NCBI GenBank assembly: GCA_900768845.1
Contig: CAAGEK010000012.1
Coordinates: 80,204-144,203, forward strand
Length of the DNA: 64,000 bases
From: Alphaproteobacteria bacterium
Lineage (GTDB): Bacteria; Pseudomonadota; Alphaproteobacteria; CAAGCB01; CAG-977
Reading direction: 5' to 3'
The notes beneath the pieces were generated by a model, which was not told the DNA's origin, ran no database searches, and was given only the letters and a program-made list of their open reading frames with translations. Shown here one piece after another: positions 52,267 to 61,148 of this stretch. The first letter of the stretch is position 1; every line of letters begins with the position of its first letter. The position numbers and the translations under genes are program-made.

Positions 52267-54243
52267 ATGGCGGTAAACAACACCGGAATCCGCGTTGCGG
52301 CAATCGTCGGCACACCCGATTCGGGCAAAACGGCCTTGACGGAAAGCTTTTTATACGTCACGGGAGCCGTCGACCGCAAAGGAACCGCCGGCGATGCAAC
52401 TCGCGTCGGCGATGCTTCCGCAGAATGTCGCAAATTTTCAATGAGTGCCGAAACCGTCGTGTCCGGCACTCGTTTTTTAGGGGAAAGCTGGGTGTTTTTG
52501 GACTGCCCCGGCGATCCCGAATTGATCAATGAAACATATCTGTCGCTTTCGGTCGCGGACGCCGCCGTCGTCGTGTGCGATTCCGACCCGAAAAGGGCGG
52601 TGATGGCGGCTCCTTTGTTGCGTTTTTTACAAGAACGGGCTTTACCGCATTTCATTTTCATCAACAAAGTTGAAAATGACGCCGTTCCCGTCAATGAAAT
52701 CATCAACGCCCTGCAACCGTACTCGAAACTGCCGCTGGTTTTGCGGGAAATCCCCATCCGTGAAAACGGATCGGTCACCGGATTTGTCGATTTGATCAGC
52801 GAACGCGCCTATGCCTTTCAGGACAGCGACGGTAAAAACCTGTCGCCGGATGCAGTTCCCCGTCTGATCAGCCTGCCCGACAACGCAAATACGGACGAAG
52901 AACGGCGGAAGATGCTGGAAAACCTTGCCGACAATGACGACGCCGTTTTGGAAAAGCTGATTGAAGATTCAATTCCGGCGAAATCGGAGCTGTTTTCGTC
53001 TTTGACACGGGCGATTGCCCGAAACGCCCTTGTTCCCGTTTTTTTCGGAGCGGCTGAAAAAGACGCGGGCGTTTTCCGCCTTCTCAAAGCCTTGCGCCAT
53101 GACGTTGCCGCCCCTCACGCCCCCGACGAAACGCTCAAAGACGCTTCCGCGGCCGTAAGAATCTTTAAAACCCGTTACACCCATACGGGGAAACAGTCGT
53201 TCGCCCGCATTTTAAAAGGTGGAATCGAAGACGGAATGTTTTTGGGGACGGAGCGCGTCAACGGTATTTATAACGTGAAAGGGTTGACCTCGTTCAAACT
53301 GAACGAAGCCGAAAAGGGGGCGGTTGTCGCTCTGGGGCGGATGGACGGCGCGTCGACGGGCGATTTATTAACCGAAAAGGGACGGGTGAGGCTTGCAAAC
53401 CCGCCTTGCATCACCTCTTGCGCCTGTGTCGTCGCGCTTGAACCCGAAAAAGCGGGCGATGAAGTGAAATTGGGATCCGCCGCGGCAAAGCTTGTGCAGG
53501 AAGATGCGGCCGCGACCGTCGAATATGACGGGAACACGGGACAAATGCTGTTATTCGGATCGGGAATGCGTCAAATATCCTTGTTCATATCGCGTTTAAA
53601 AACACGCTTTAACGTACGCGCCCGAACAGTCCCCGTAAAAACACCGTTCAAATCGACCGTCAGCCAAACCGTCCGCCGGACGGTGCGCCGGAACGGAAAG
53701 CAAAACTCGTTTGTCGAAGCGACGGTGGAACTTTCCCCTTTGCCCCGCGGGTCGGGATGCAAATTCGTTTCGGAACTCAAGGAAAACCGCTTGCCCCAGC
53801 CTTTGTTGAACGCCGCGGAAACCGCCGTTTTCGACTTTTTGACAATGCAAAAAGGAAACATCCCCTTTACGGATGTATTGATAAAATTGTGCGCCCTTTC
53901 AACAGGCAAAAACGACAATGAAAAAAGCCTGATTCCCGCAACCGTCGTCGCGGCGTTGTCCGAAACGGTGAAAAACGCCGGAACGGTTTTGTTGGAACCC
54001 GTCTGGCAAATCAGGATTTCCGTCCCGTCCGCGTTCACGTCGAATACGGGGAATATGCTGTCGCGAAGGAACATCCGCGTTTTGGAAATATCGCCGGAAC
54101 CGTGCGGCGGATGGGATGCGTTTACGGCCGAACTTCCTTTTTCCGCCTTGGACGGTTTCGCCGAAGAAATGCGGTCGGCAACGCAAGGAACGGCTTTATT
54201 TTTCAAAACGTCTTCTTTTTTGCGGGAAATTCCTTTAAAATAA
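52267..54243 (+). CDS. EF-G-like translational GTPase (paralogue with altered G motifs)
   Basis: 658 residues from the ATG at 52267 (AAGGGGG upstream). G1 is GTPDSGKT (15-22). G3 is DCPGD (79-83), with Asp where EF-G has the catalytic His of DTPGH. G4 is NKVE (133-136) instead of NKxD. Domains II (GKQSFARILKGGIEDG) and III-V follow (ARTVPVKTPFKSTVSQTVRR, SFVEATVELSPLPRGSGCKF). EF-G-like paralogues in alphaproteobacteria, as I recall, also lack the His. GTP hydrolysis is probably slow or absent. True EF-G should be elsewhere. Confidence 0.88.
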   Translation: MAVNNTGIRVAAIVGTPDSGKTALTESFLYVTGAVDRKGTAGDATRVGDASAECRKFSMSAETVVSGTRFLGESWVFLDCPGDPELINETYLSLSVADAAVVVCDSDPKRAVMAAPLLRFLQERALPHFIFINKVENDAVPVNEIINALQPYSKLPLVLREIPIRENGSVTGFVDLISERAYAFQDSDGKNLSPDAVPRLISLPDNANTDEERRKMLENLADNDDAVLEKLIEDSIPAKSELFSSLTRAIARNALVPVFFGAAEKDAGVFRLLKALRHDVAAPHAPDETLKDASAAVRIFKTRYTHTGKQSFARILKGGIEDGMFLGTERVNGIYNVKGLTSFKLNEAEKGAVVALGRMDGASTGDLLTEKGRVRLANPPCITSCACVVALEPEKAGDEVKLGSAAAKLVQEDAAATVEYDGNTGQMLLFGSGMRQISLFISRLKTRFNVRARTVPVKTPFKSTVSQTVRRTVRRNGKQNSFVEATVELSPLPRGSGCKFVSELKENRLPQPLLNAAETAVFDFLTMQKGNIPFTDVLIKLCALSTGKNDNEKSLIPATVVAALSETVKNAGTVLLEPVWQIRISVPSAFTSNTGNMLSRRNIRVLEISPEPCGGWDAFTAELPFSALDGFAEEMRSATQGTALFFKTSSFLREIPLK

Positions 54244-54273
54244 CCGTCGATTTCAATCCATCCGGAGAAAAAT

Positions 54274-54561
54274 ATGTTCAAAATTGCAGTTTTTATGTCG
54301 TTGTTTCTGTTTTCCGCCGCCGCCGGCGCGTCCGAATTGATTGAAGTCAGGCTGAAAGGCATGACGGGCAACGCTTCCCAAATCCTGATCCGTCAGGCAT
54401 TGGAAAAACTGCCGCAAACGGAAATGGCCGAAGTCGACGCGTTGACGGGCAGAGCGTTTATCGCATTAAAGAGCGGCGAAAACATTTCAGACGCACAGGT
54501 CAAGGACGTCATCGAAGGTTTGGGATTTTCCGTGCAGGACGTCACCCGTTCGGGCGACTGA
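54274..54561 (+). CDS. Small periplasmic protein with HMA-like fold but no CxxC
   Basis: 95 residues, CGGAG upstream. Signal peptide MFKIAVFMSLFLFSAAAGA. The mature part (ELIEVRLKGMTGNASQILIR, then EMAEVDALTGRAFIALKSGE and DAQVKDVIEGLGFSVQDV) follows the beta-alpha-beta pattern of heavy-metal-associated domains. The metal-binding CxxC is absent: the loop reads GMTGNAS. It may be a metal-free relative. 30 nt after the EF-G-like gene, likely the same transcript. Confidence 0.75.
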   Translation: MFKIAVFMSLFLFSAAAGASELIEVRLKGMTGNASQILIRQALEKLPQTEMAEVDALTGRAFIALKSGENISDAQVKDVIEGLGFSVQDVTRSGD

Positions 54562-54582
54562 CGTCTGATTTTTCCAAAAATG

Positions 54583-54620
54583 AAAAAGGCGGCAAGTTCA
54601 GAATTTCCGCCGCTTTGTTT
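54583..54620. terminator. Bidirectional terminator
   Basis: GGCGG(C) at 54588-54593 pairs with (G)CCGCC at 54607-54613. TTTGTTTT follows on the plus strand and TTTTTCATTTTT on the minus strand. It can end the EF-G-like transcript on one side and the MORN gene on the other. Its place just past 54629 supports the longer, frameshifted MORN reading frame. Confidence 0.75.
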
Positions 54621-54628
54621 TAACGCCT

Positions 54629-55377
54629 TTATTCTTGGCCGTTTTGTCGGGAAAGAGCCGTCTCGAACATCTTGTTCATATTATGCAAGTGAGCGTTTGT
54701 CATTTCTCTTTTTTTACCGTTTTCATACAAATAACCTGAAACGGCTTTTCCATCCTTGAAATTTATTCAGACTCCAAGTTTCCATTCTCGTGATAGGTTT
54801 TTGCCAAGCCTTCCAACTGTCCATCCTTGAAATTTGCTTCAGACTTCAAATTTCCGCTCACGTCATAAGTCTTTTTTAAACCGTCCTGCTTTCCATTCTT
54901 GTAATTTGTTTCAGCCCACAAATTTCCGTTTATGTAATAGGTTTTTGCTAAACCTTCCTTCTGCCCATTTTTATAATTCGTTTCAGACTTTAAAATTCCA
55001 TTCTCGTGATAGGCTTTTGCCAAACCTTCCAACTTTCCGTCCCTGAAATTTATTTCAGACTTCAAATTTCCGCTTTTGTAATAGGTTTCGGTTAAGCCAT
55101 CCAACCTTCCGTCCTTGTAATTTATTTCAGCCTTCAAATTTCCGTTTATGTAATAGGTTTTTGCTAAGCCTTCCCGTTTCCCATCCTTGAAATTTGCTTC
55201 AAAGCTCAAATTTCCGTCAGGATATTTTACAACCCGTTTCCCCGTTATCGGTTGTCCGGCTGAATCACAAGTCAGCTCACCGCATTTTTTGGCATTTTCC
55301 AAAGAACGGGGTTGCCCTGTAATTGCACAGGACGATAAAAAAAGTGAAATGACTGCCGCAACAACGACTGTTTTCAT
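54629..55377 (-). pseudogene. MORN-repeat lipoprotein, frameshifted near its 3' end
   Basis: The intact part (55377-54763, 204 residues) begins MKTVVVAAVISLFLSSC (lipobox LSSC), then has about six 24-residue MORN/YwqK-type repeats (GNLKSEINFRDGKLEGLAKA). The frame stops at TAA (54765-54763) exactly where a repeat would read SEANFKDG; one base is missing there compared with the other repeats. Dropping back one base restores NFKDGKAVSGYLYENGKKRE and a plausible tail ending SRQNGQE with a stop at 54629, just before the terminator. The loss of about 44 residues may or may not kill the protein. An assembly error is possible. The 72-bp repeats are A/T-rich compared with the neighbours. Confidence 0.8.
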
Positions 55378-55425
55378 ACCCCGCCTTTTTGAATATGCCG
55401 TTTATGAAATATCAGGGCTTTGCCT

Positions 55426-56361
55426 TCAGCGTCCCATCCTCATCCTTCTGGCCGCAAGAGGCGTCATACCGGCCATTTTTCCCGAAAACACCGCCGGTTT
55501 AAACGGTAAAGCATTGTCAGGATGGTCTTTGCGCGACGGAGCGGCCGTTTTCATCAGGTCGTTCAGCTCCTTCGCCGTTTTCATATCAACATTGACAAAG
55601 CGTTCCCCTTCCAAAACGGAAGGCGACTGCGTAAAATAACAACTCCCGTTTGAGGCCAGACACAAATCTTTGACAATCTTTTCGGCAGACTGCGAATTTT
55701 GGTATGTATCGTTGACATTTTCGCCGCTTTCGGCGCGACGTTGCATCATTTCGACCTGATACGCCTGATCGTATGCTTTCTTAATCGCGTCGTTTTCATA
55801 CCAAGCCATAAAAGCCGCCGTGCGCGCCGAACCGGATTCCAAAGCGTCTTCCTGCTCATACAAAGCCCTGTTGAACGCTTTACCTATGGCTTCATTGGCA
55901 CGGGAAAAAGCTTGCATCGGACGAACATCCCCTGTTTCCGTCAGCTCCGCCAACGCCTGAATCGCCGTCGCCTGAGCATCGGCTTCCACGGCGCGAGTGC
56001 GCATAATCCCCGTTTTCAAAGTATCCGTGCGCGCACGGCGATCGTCGCTGGCATCGTACTCGCCGCGGGAAAACTGACCGGCGTGGCGCGCCTCGTGAAC
56101 CAAAACGCCGACCAATTCGTCATCCGAAGACAACGGATTTAAAACAATCAACTTTTTTTCCTTGCTGCACCCGCCGTTTGCGCCCAACACAAACTCCATA
56201 CCGATCGAATATCCCTCGTCAGCCGCCGTTTTCAAAACGCCGTAGCCCGTTTCCGATTGTGAAATCCGTGCCACCATCGACGAAACACGCGCTTGAGTCT
56301 TTTCGTCGCCGATAATGTCAAAATGCAAATCCTCCCGATTGCCGCCGGATGCAACAGTCAT
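55426..56361 (-). CDS. Putative metallopeptidase (DUF6782-like, HEARH)
   Basis: 311 residues from the ATG at 56361; a TTG at 56367 overlaps the previous stop. VGVLVHEARHAGQ holds HExxH at 89-93, and RAVEADAQATA offers Glu126 as third zinc ligand, the usual gluzincin layout. No signal peptide. From memory this resembles a family of putative metallopeptidases called DUF6782. The start lies at the end of the mla run (upstream stop TGA at 56366-56364, then AC, then ATG), so it is probably co-translated with phospholipid transport genes. Substrate unknown. Confidence 0.78.
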   Translation of the reverse strand: MTVASGGNREDLHFDIIGDEKTQARVSSMVARISQSETGYGVLKTAADEGYSIGMEFVLGANGGCSKEKKLIVLNPLSSDDELVGVLVHEARHAGQFSRGEYDASDDRRARTDTLKTGIMRTRAVEADAQATAIQALAELTETGDVRPMQAFSRANEAIGKAFNRALYEQEDALESGSARTAAFMAWYENDAIKKAYDQAYQVEMMQRRAESGENVNDTYQNSQSAEKIVKDLCLASNGSCYFTQSPSVLEGERFVNVDMKTAKELNDLMKTAAPSRKDHPDNALPFKPAVFSGKMAGMTPLAARRMRMGR

Positions 56362-56363
56362 GT

Positions 56364-56978
56364 TCAACGCCTTTTCTTTTTAGAGTTTTTCAAACCCGCC
56401 GTATAATAATCGGCGATCTCATATCCCAAACGCTTGACCAGCGTCCGTTCCGCCCGAACAACATCGGAATAGGACTCTCCGCATTCCTCGACCAAAACAG
56501 ACCGCGTGCGGTAAACGACGTTGCCCGATGAATCCGACACCGACCACCACGCATCCAAAACGGCTTTTCCGCTTTTTTGCGCGTCAAGACGCATAATTTC
56601 GACGGACACACGATATTCGAACAGCTCGCGGTTCAACGTCGCGGGTTTCGCCAGCGGATAACCGGCTCTTTCGGAAACGGCGTCGCCGATGACGCGAGGT
56701 AAAACATCGCCCAAATGTTCCGCCCAACGGTGAAATTCCGCCATTGTCAATGTTTCATCGTCAATTTCCCGAATGACGATTTGCGGGCGATCCAAATAAG
56801 TCGGAATGACGACGTCCTCGATACCGACAATCACCGTATCGGCGTTTTTCAGCGTCATATCCCGCGACGGCGAAGGCGCGTCGTCAAAAACATAAAACGT
56901 GGACGTCGCGGAAAAACCGCATCCGCCCAAAAAGGCGAAGACAAAGCAAAAGCCGAAAAAACGGGTGAAATTCATCAT
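56364..56978 (-). CDS. ABC-type transport auxiliary lipoprotein
   Basis: 204 residues from the ATG at 56978 (GGAGG 6 nt upstream); a second ATG follows directly. Lipobox LGGC after MMNFTRFFGFCFVFAFLGGC. The body (TVIVGIEDVVIPTYLDRPQI, EFHRWAEHLGDVLPRVIGDA, VEIMRLDAQKSGKAVLDAWW) matches the PqiC/ABC_trans_aux type found with Mla-like systems. It overlaps the mlaD stop by 4 nt and probably links the transporter to the outer membrane. Confidence 0.87.
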   Translation of the reverse strand: MMNFTRFFGFCFVFAFLGGCGFSATSTFYVFDDAPSPSRDMTLKNADTVIVGIEDVVIPTYLDRPQIVIREIDDETLTMAEFHRWAEHLGDVLPRVIGDAVSERAGYPLAKPATLNRELFEYRVSVEIMRLDAQKSGKAVLDAWWSVSDSSGNVVYRTRSVLVEECGESYSDVVRAERTLVKRLGYEIADYYTAGLKNSKKKRR

Positions 56979-57799
56979 CTGTTTCCTCCTTTTCCCCTGA
57001 TCAAAGCTTCGGGATGACGTTCCAGATAATCCGCCCAATTGCGAATCGACTGCGCCGCGTAACCGAAATCTTTGACCGTCTTGTTCAATTCAATCATCGT
57101 TCTGGAATTTTCCGAAAAAGTGTCCATTGTTTTATCCGCCTTTTTTGAAGCCGAAACAAGGGCTTTCGTCACATCACCGGTATCCTTCAAAATCTGCGGA
57201 GCCTTTTGATTCAAATACCCTATCAGCTGTTTGAGTTCTAACAGCGTTTCGTTCAGGGTTACGGCCATCTGACGGATCGGCATATCCTGAAACGTTCTGG
57301 ACAATTCCTCTATTGTGGAAGGCAGGGTCGGAATTTCGGGAAACTTTGTGTTCCCGTGTAAAATCAGCGGCGAATTGGGATAAAAGTTTAAATCAATCAT
57401 CATTTGACCGGTCAGAACGCTTTGGGTGATCAATTTCGCACGCAAGCCCTTTTCGATCAATTTTTCCATTAACATATCGCGGTCGCTCACCCTGCGTCCG
57501 TTTTTCCCCATCAAAACAAAATTGTTTTCATCCGTTTCAATGTAAACCGGAATGCTGAAATTCAAATCCTGTATGTCCGTCATCAAGGAAATGCCGATAA
57601 CCCGCCCGACGGGAACACCGTTGAACACGACGGGGGAACCCACGGCCAACCCTTTGACCGACCCTTGAAAATACAAGACGTTTTTCGTGCTTGCCGAAAA
57701 GAATTTATCCTTGTTAATCAATAGGAAAGTCCCTGCGAATATGACAAGGGCGACAATGACGAAAATGCCGATCTGTCTGGGATTTGCTTTTTGACTCAT
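56975..57799 (-). CDS. mlaD: MlaD-type MCE domain protein
   Basis: 274 residues. One N-terminal membrane helix (IGIFVIVALVIFAGTFLLIN, about 10-29), then the MCE domain with VKGLAVGSPVVFNGVPVGRV, followed by a helical region (IEELSRTFQDMPIRQMAVTL, LLELKQLIGYLNQKA). MlaD forms a ring that binds phospholipids between the ABC permease and the periplasm. Confidence 0.94.
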   Translation of the reverse strand: MSQKANPRQIGIFVIVALVIFAGTFLLINKDKFFSASTKNVLYFQGSVKGLAVGSPVVFNGVPVGRVIGISLMTDIQDLNFSIPVYIETDENNFVLMGKNGRRVSDRDMLMEKLIEKGLRAKLITQSVLTGQMMIDLNFYPNSPLILHGNTKFPEIPTLPSTIEELSRTFQDMPIRQMAVTLNETLLELKQLIGYLNQKAPQILKDTGDVTKALVSASKKADKTMDTFSENSRTMIELNKTVKDFGYAAQSIRNWADYLERHPEALIRGKGGNR

Positions 57800-57802
57800 G
57801 GC

Positions 57803-58564
57803 TTAATTACCCTTTTCTCCGCGTGTTAAAAACCGTTCCACCGTCTTGTTCGGAGGATTTTTCAGCAATTCTTTCGGATCGCCGTGCGCAATCGCCGTGC
57901 GCGTTTCGACGTCCAAATAAACGGAATTCGTCCCGATGGCGAAAATGGACGCCAGCTCGTGCGTCACCATCACGATCGTCGTATTCAGGCTTTCTTTGAT
58001 TTCCAAAATCAAATCGTCCAACAGACGTGCGCTGACGGGGTCAAGCCCCGCCGAAGGTTCGTCAAAAAACACGACGTCCGGATCCAACGCCAAAGCACGC
58101 GCCAAACCCGCCCTTTTTTTCATCCCTCCGCTGATTTCCGACGGATAAAAGTCTTCAAATCCGGCAAGGCCGACCAAATCAAGCTTCAATGCGACGATAT
58201 CCTTGATTTCCGCCGCGGAAAGCGTCGTGTATTGTTCCAAAGGCAACGCAATGTTTTCCGCCAAAGTCATCGAAGTCCACAAAGCCCCGCTTTGATACAA
58301 AATACCGGCCTTTCTCATGACGGCGTCACGGTCTTCACGCGTACCGCCCCAAAAATCCTTGCCGCCGAAAAAAAGCTTTCCGGCGGAAGGGGATTTCAAA
58401 CCGACCAGAACTTTCAACAGCGTGCTTTTGCCGCACCCGCTTCCGCCCATAATGATGAAAACGTCGCCGCGATTGACCGTAAAATCCAAATCGTGCATCA
58501 AAACAAAATCGCCGTATGCGATTTTCAGCCCTTCGGCAACGATGTGAGCATCCGTTCCAACCAT
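57803..58564 (-). CDS. mlaF: Phospholipid transport ATP-binding protein MlaF
   Basis: 253 residues. Walker A GGSGCGKST, Q-loop YQSGALWTSMT, signature SEISGGMKKRAGLARALAL, Walker B VVFFDEPSAGLDP, and VTHELASI. The motifs are complete. Three bases separate the mlaF start from the mlaE stop. Confidence 0.95.
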   Translation of the reverse strand: MVGTDAHIVAEGLKIAYGDFVLMHDLDFTVNRGDVFIIMGGSGCGKSTLLKVLVGLKSPSAGKLFFGGKDFWGGTREDRDAVMRKAGILYQSGALWTSMTLAENIALPLEQYTTLSAAEIKDIVALKLDLVGLAGFEDFYPSEISGGMKKRAGLARALALDPDVVFFDEPSAGLDPVSARLLDDLILEIKESLNTTIVMVTHELASIFAIGTNSVYLDVETRTAIAHGDPKELLKNPPNKTVERFLTRGEKGN

Positions 58565-58567
58565 GGC

Positions 58568-59698
58568 TTACACCTTTAGAAAATTGCAAACGACCGTGAT
58601 AATCGCGGTTGAAATGATAATGCCGACAATCGAGCTGACCACCGCGGCGGTTGTCGCCTTGCCGACCGAAGACGCACTGCGTCCGCAATTGATGCCGCGG
58701 TAACATCCGCACATCGCGATGACAACGCCGAAAACGGTTCCGTGAACAATTCCCACCAGAATGTTGTTCGTTTTCAACATATTCAAAGTCATCCGGAAAT
58801 ATTCCTGCGGTGATAAATCCAACATGAAAACGCCGACGAACGCTCCGCCGAGAATGCCCGTCACATCCGCGTAAACCGTCATCAAAGGCATAATCAGCGA
58901 CAAAGCCAGCAAACGGGGCAAAACCAAAAAATCAAACGGGGGAATCCCCATCGTTTCCAAAGCGTCGACTTCTTCGTTGACCTGCATCGATCCCAAAACG
59001 GCGGCATAGGCGGCTCCCGTCCGGCCGGCCATGATAATGCCGGCCATGATCGCCCCCATGACACGCGTCATTGCAATGGCGACCAAACTGGCCACATATA
59101 TTTGCGCGCCGAACATTTTCAACTGGATCGCACCGACAAACGCAAAAATCAGCCCGACCATAAAGCAAATCAAAGATACGATGCCCAACGCATCAAAGCT
59201 GACTTCCTGAAAAGCCGCCATCAAATCCGCCGGACGGAAAACCGCCCTCCCCTTGATGAAACGCCGCACGGACGACAACGCTTTCAGGCAAAAGCCGAAA
59301 CCGTTCGCAATCGCATCCCGAAACGCAATCGCCCTGATCCCGATTTCGTCCAGAACGGGAACGTATTTTTCCGTTCTTTCCGCGCCCGCACGCGGCGGAA
59401 CGGCAAAAGCCAGATCCGTCAGGCGGGAAACGCCCTGAGGCATACGGACATAGGAATACCGGACGCCGTTTCGACGGCACAATTCCGTCAGGCGTACCAA
59501 AAACGCGACAAAAGAGCTGTCCCATGCGGAAACGCCGGACGCGTCGAACACGACGGTTTCAAACGACGGTTTTTGAAATTCGGCGACCAGTTCCGCCCTA
59601 TTTTCAAGCGATCCCGCCCCGACTTTCCATTCTCCGCCGAAACGCAGAACGGCTTCTTGAGCGGACTGTCGCTCCAAAACAGCCTGAGGAGTCATCAT
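58568..59698 (-). CDS. mlaE: Phospholipid transport permease MlaE with STAS domain
   Basis: 376 residues, GGGAGGGG upstream. The N-terminal 110 residues are STAS-like (FDASGVSAWDSSFVAFLVRL), fused to a MlaE permease with about five helices and GRTGAAYAAVLGSMQVNEEV, DALETMGIPPFDFLVLPR and GTVFGVVIAMCGCYRG. The separate MlaB is thus built into the permease, as is common in alphaproteobacteria. Confidence 0.94.
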   Translation of the reverse strand: MMTPQAVLERQSAQEAVLRFGGEWKVGAGSLENRAELVAEFQKPSFETVVFDASGVSAWDSSFVAFLVRLTELCRRNGVRYSYVRMPQGVSRLTDLAFAVPPRAGAERTEKYVPVLDEIGIRAIAFRDAIANGFGFCLKALSSVRRFIKGRAVFRPADLMAAFQEVSFDALGIVSLICFMVGLIFAFVGAIQLKMFGAQIYVASLVAIAMTRVMGAIMAGIIMAGRTGAAYAAVLGSMQVNEEVDALETMGIPPFDFLVLPRLLALSLIMPLMTVYADVTGILGGAFVGVFMLDLSPQEYFRMTLNMLKTNNILVGIVHGTVFGVVIAMCGCYRGINCGRSASSVGKATTAAVVSSIVGIIISTAIITVVCNFLKV

Positions 59699-59722
59699 CC
59701 CCTCCCTTTTTCGTATCGGAAA

Positions 59723-60898
59723 TCAGCGTTCCGCACCGTTGCGACGGGCGACGAGCCCCCTGTCCAATTCGCGGGCGCGCTCTTTCATGCGATCCATGAC
59801 GTCGCGTTGCAAATGCAACCCCAAATCCGACGGAGAGGGAAAAATCGCCTTGGGAGCGCAAGAATCCGCGGGGTTCGTCATTTCTTTGTCTTTAGAACTG
59901 GCGACCTGATAAATATTCACGGACACGCCTTCCTTTCGTGCGGTGTCGCCGACACTGCGATCCGTTCCGCCTTTGCGGATTTCGCCGCCGTTTTCGTCCT
60001 TTCCAACGACTTTGCCAAAGCTGTCGCCATAAAACTTAATGCCGTCCTGCAACAGGCCGAACGCCCTTAAAGCATTGCCTTTGGAAGCCGCGCTGCGGAT
60101 TTCGTAAACGGGAGGAGAGCCGGCCTGAGCCTCCTCCGCCTCCAAAGAAAACATCTCGGCCGGCGATTTTTTCAACGTTTCCTGCATGAACGCCTTGACT
60201 TCTTCATTGGCCTTGAAAGCCTTGTCCTTATCGGTTACGGAATTGAAATTGACCGCAAAGGACGTCATTTTGTATTCGACGGTCAGAAAACCTTCGGCAC
60301 CCGCTTTTGCCGGATCGGTTTCCAGCCCGTATTTTTCGCACAGTTTTTCAACGAACTTCCGGCCGTCCTTGTGCATACCGGAAACGAAAGCGTCCATCTG
60401 CGCCGTTTCCTCCGCCGTGCGGGAAATTAAAATCTCGTTTTTGTCATTCAGGGGCAATCCCTTGGCTTTCAGCCCGTCCGCCAAAGCCTTGTCATCTTCG
60501 CCGACCGTCAGCAATTCGCCGTGATCGGTGATGCGCGTTTTTTTCGCCAGCGCGTCGGCCAGATTCGTTCCTTCCAGATAGTAATCGACCTTTTTTTCAA
60601 TATCCGGATAAGCGCGGGCGACATCGGGATTTTTTGCCAGATACTGCGCGAACCGCTGGCGGGAAGCCGTCAGCTTTGCCGCACGGATGTCCGCGGAATT
60701 GGGGGCTTCTTCAACGTTTTCACCCTTATTATAAAGAAGGGCGTTGAAATCCTCCTTGCCGCGTCCCGTCAAAAAGCGAAATTCGTCGTTGCAGGCCAGC
60801 TTGACGGCGAATGCAAAAGCCACGTTTCCGTCCATATAGGCCGCATCAGGATTGTTCACAAGCTTGGCGCACGTTCCGTCAAAATCGAAATATTCCAT
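59723..60898 (-). CDS. Protein of unknown function, 391 residues
   Basis: Starts MEYFDFDGTCAKLVNNPDAA. No signal peptide, no membrane helix and no known motif. It is mixed alpha/beta, charged, with few cysteines (CNDEF near the N-terminus, SCAPKA near the C-terminus), and ends in a basic stretch (MKERARELDRGLVARRNGAE). It is divergent from the GT20-like gene, and the 250-bp space between them has well-formed promoters on both sides, so the pair may be regulated together. It lies 24 bp upstream of mlaE but has its own promoter. I do not recognise it. Confidence 0.75.
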   Translation of the reverse strand: MEYFDFDGTCAKLVNNPDAAYMDGNVAFAFAVKLACNDEFRFLTGRGKEDFNALLYNKGENVEEAPNSADIRAAKLTASRQRFAQYLAKNPDVARAYPDIEKKVDYYLEGTNLADALAKKTRITDHGELLTVGEDDKALADGLKAKGLPLNDKNEILISRTAEETAQMDAFVSGMHKDGRKFVEKLCEKYGLETDPAKAGAEGFLTVEYKMTSFAVNFNSVTDKDKAFKANEEVKAFMQETLKKSPAEMFSLEAEEAQAGSPPVYEIRSAASKGNALRAFGLLQDGIKFYGDSFGKVVGKDENGGEIRKGGTDRSVGDTARKEGVSVNIYQVASSKDKEMTNPADSCAPKAIFPSPSDLGLHLQRDVMDRMKERARELDRGLVARRNGAER

Positions 60899-60934
60899 CT
60901 TTTCGGCATCCCTTACAATTTATCCGTCGCCCCC

Positions 60935-60963
60935 ATTCTGACGAAAAAAAGCCGGCTTGTCAA
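60935..60963 (-). promoter_or_regulatory. Candidate promoter of the 391-residue gene
   Basis: On the minus strand TTGACA (60963-60958), 17 nt, CAGAAT (60940-60935), placing the start site about 30 nt before the ATG. A second overlapping candidate is TTGGAC (60990-60985), 17 nt, TACATT (60967-60962). Confidence 0.5.
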
Positions 60964-60978
60964 TGTATCCTGATGATT

Positions 60979-61013
60979 ATTTTTGTCCAAACAGGCTAAA
61001 ATATTTTTGTCCA
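60979..61013. repeat. Two 11-bp direct repeats in the divergent promoter region
   Basis: ATTTTTGTCCA occurs at 60979-60989 and again at 61003-61013, 24 bp apart. The first copy overlaps the upstream -35 box of the minus-strand candidate promoter, so the pair could be a regulator-binding site. Confidence 0.45.
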
Positions 61014-61089
61014 TAGTTTTTCACATCTTCCCTAACCTTGTTGTTTTAAGGGGAATAAAAAATAATTCGCAGAGAGAGTCTTTTTGGGG

Positions 61090-61117
61090 TTGTTTCCGAT
61101 ATTTTTTTTGATATAAT
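61090..61117 (+). promoter_or_regulatory. Probable promoter of the GT20-like gene
   Basis: TTGTTT (61090-61095), 16 nt, TATAAT (61112-61117), with TG one base before the -10 box (extended -10). The -10 ends 31 nt before the ATG. The surrounding DNA is very A/T-rich. Confidence 0.65.
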
Positions 61118-61148
61118 TTAGACAAATAATTTTTATGCAGAGGTCACC

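Noticed and set aside
54763..55377. CRISPR array suggested by regular repeats
   Set aside because: The 72-bp period encodes 24-residue MORN units in frame, with no unique spacers between short identical repeats.
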